Assembly: GCF_011806575.1 (NCBI RefSeq)
Contig: NZ_JAATOO010000031.1
Span: 1-42,861, forward strand
Reading direction: 5' to 3'
Origin: Vibrio hepatarius
GTDB lineage: Bacteria > Pseudomonadota > Gammaproteobacteria > Enterobacterales > Vibrionaceae
DNA: 42,861 nucleotides
In this document: positions 42,669 through 42,861 of the stretch, piece by piece
How positions within the stretch are numbered: the stretch's first letter is position 1
How the letters are laid out: the number at the start of each line of letters is the position of its first letter
Translations under genes and position numbers: made by a program
The notes under the pieces: generated by a model
The model's input: only the letters and a program-made list of their open reading frames with translations
Databases searched by the model: none
Told to the model about the DNA's origin: nothing

Positions 42669-42861
42669 GCACCTCCGCTTTGAGAGAAAAGCTTCTCGAA
42701 AAGCACTGTTCTTTAACAATATAAACCTATCAATCTGTGTGGGCACTCGTTGATGATAATCCAAATAGTTTCTTCGGAAACAATTTAGGTTTCAATGATA
42801 CGAAGTGACCATTGAGTCTTCGGACTCAGCACAGTCAATTCATTATCGTTCTGTTGGAACG
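42669..42861 (+). other. Leader of a 16S-23S-5S rRNA operon
   Basis: Contains a boxA antitermination site TGTTCTTTAACA (42707-42718) and the conserved leader CAATCTGTGTGGGCACTCG (about 42731-42749) seen in enterobacterial and Vibrio rrn leaders. The 16S gene itself starts beyond the window. Confidence 0.9.

Noticed and set aside
42750..42861. 16S rRNA gene
   Set aside because: Only the leader is present; the 16S start motif is not reached.

Overview
This 42.9 kb window looks like a stretch of the large chromosome of a Vibrio (Gammaproteobacteria). The evidence is the gene order rhlB/gppA opposite trxA-rho, the ubiD-ferredoxin-fre run, gor-rlmJ next to prlC, uvrD, ggt, rarD and recQ, plus a CsrB-type RNA and a Vibrio-style rRNA leader. 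It starts in the tail of a tRNA-Pro transcription unit and ends in the promoter and leader of an rrn operon, so it may be a draft contig bounded by multicopy RNA loci. I see no phage, insertion sequence, CRISPR array or integron.

Layout. 1-216: two tandem 114-bp units, each with a scrambled 3' tRNA-Pro end and a terminator. 217-973: AT-rich spacer. 974-6416: peptide-type ABC importer (fused double ATPase, binding protein, two permeases). 6582-7472: exported SPOR protein. 7536-14926 (minus): membrane Ser/Thr kinase, exported protein, ECF sigma factor and exported protein, followed by a related lipoprotein gene. 15117-17462 (minus): gor and rlmJ. 17626-19668: prlC. 19735-22202 (minus): a bufferin-type RiPP operon (DUF2282 precursor, DUF692 enzyme, DUF2063 partner, DoxX). 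22502-24673: uvrD. 24713-29280 (minus): VOC protein, CsrB-family RNA, ggt, LysE-type exporter, AraC regulator. 29352-30266 (minus): rarD. 30479-33602: recQ, a DUF3630 gene and yhhQ with a probable preQ1 riboswitch. 33676-36475 (minus): rhlB-gppA. 36587-42416: trxA, rho, an unknown exported protein, ubiD, ferredoxin, fre. 42420-42861: terminator, tandem rrn promoters and leader.

Most interesting systems. (1) The kinase and sigma pair matches PknT/EcfP of V. parahaemolyticus, where the kinase phosphorylates Thr63 of a sigma factor lacking the usual acidic region-2.2 motif. Thr63 is present here. The exported protein encoded between them and the two related exported proteins downstream have no function I can name and are the best candidates for undescribed parts. 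(2) The bufferin operon has an intrinsic terminator between the precursor gene and the modifying-enzyme genes, which would set their ratio. (3) Three RNA elements lie outside reading frames: a CsrB-type RNA with an upstream palindrome resembling the GacA/UvrY/VarA box, a preQ1-I-like switch on yhhQ, and the tRNA-Pro-derived repeats.
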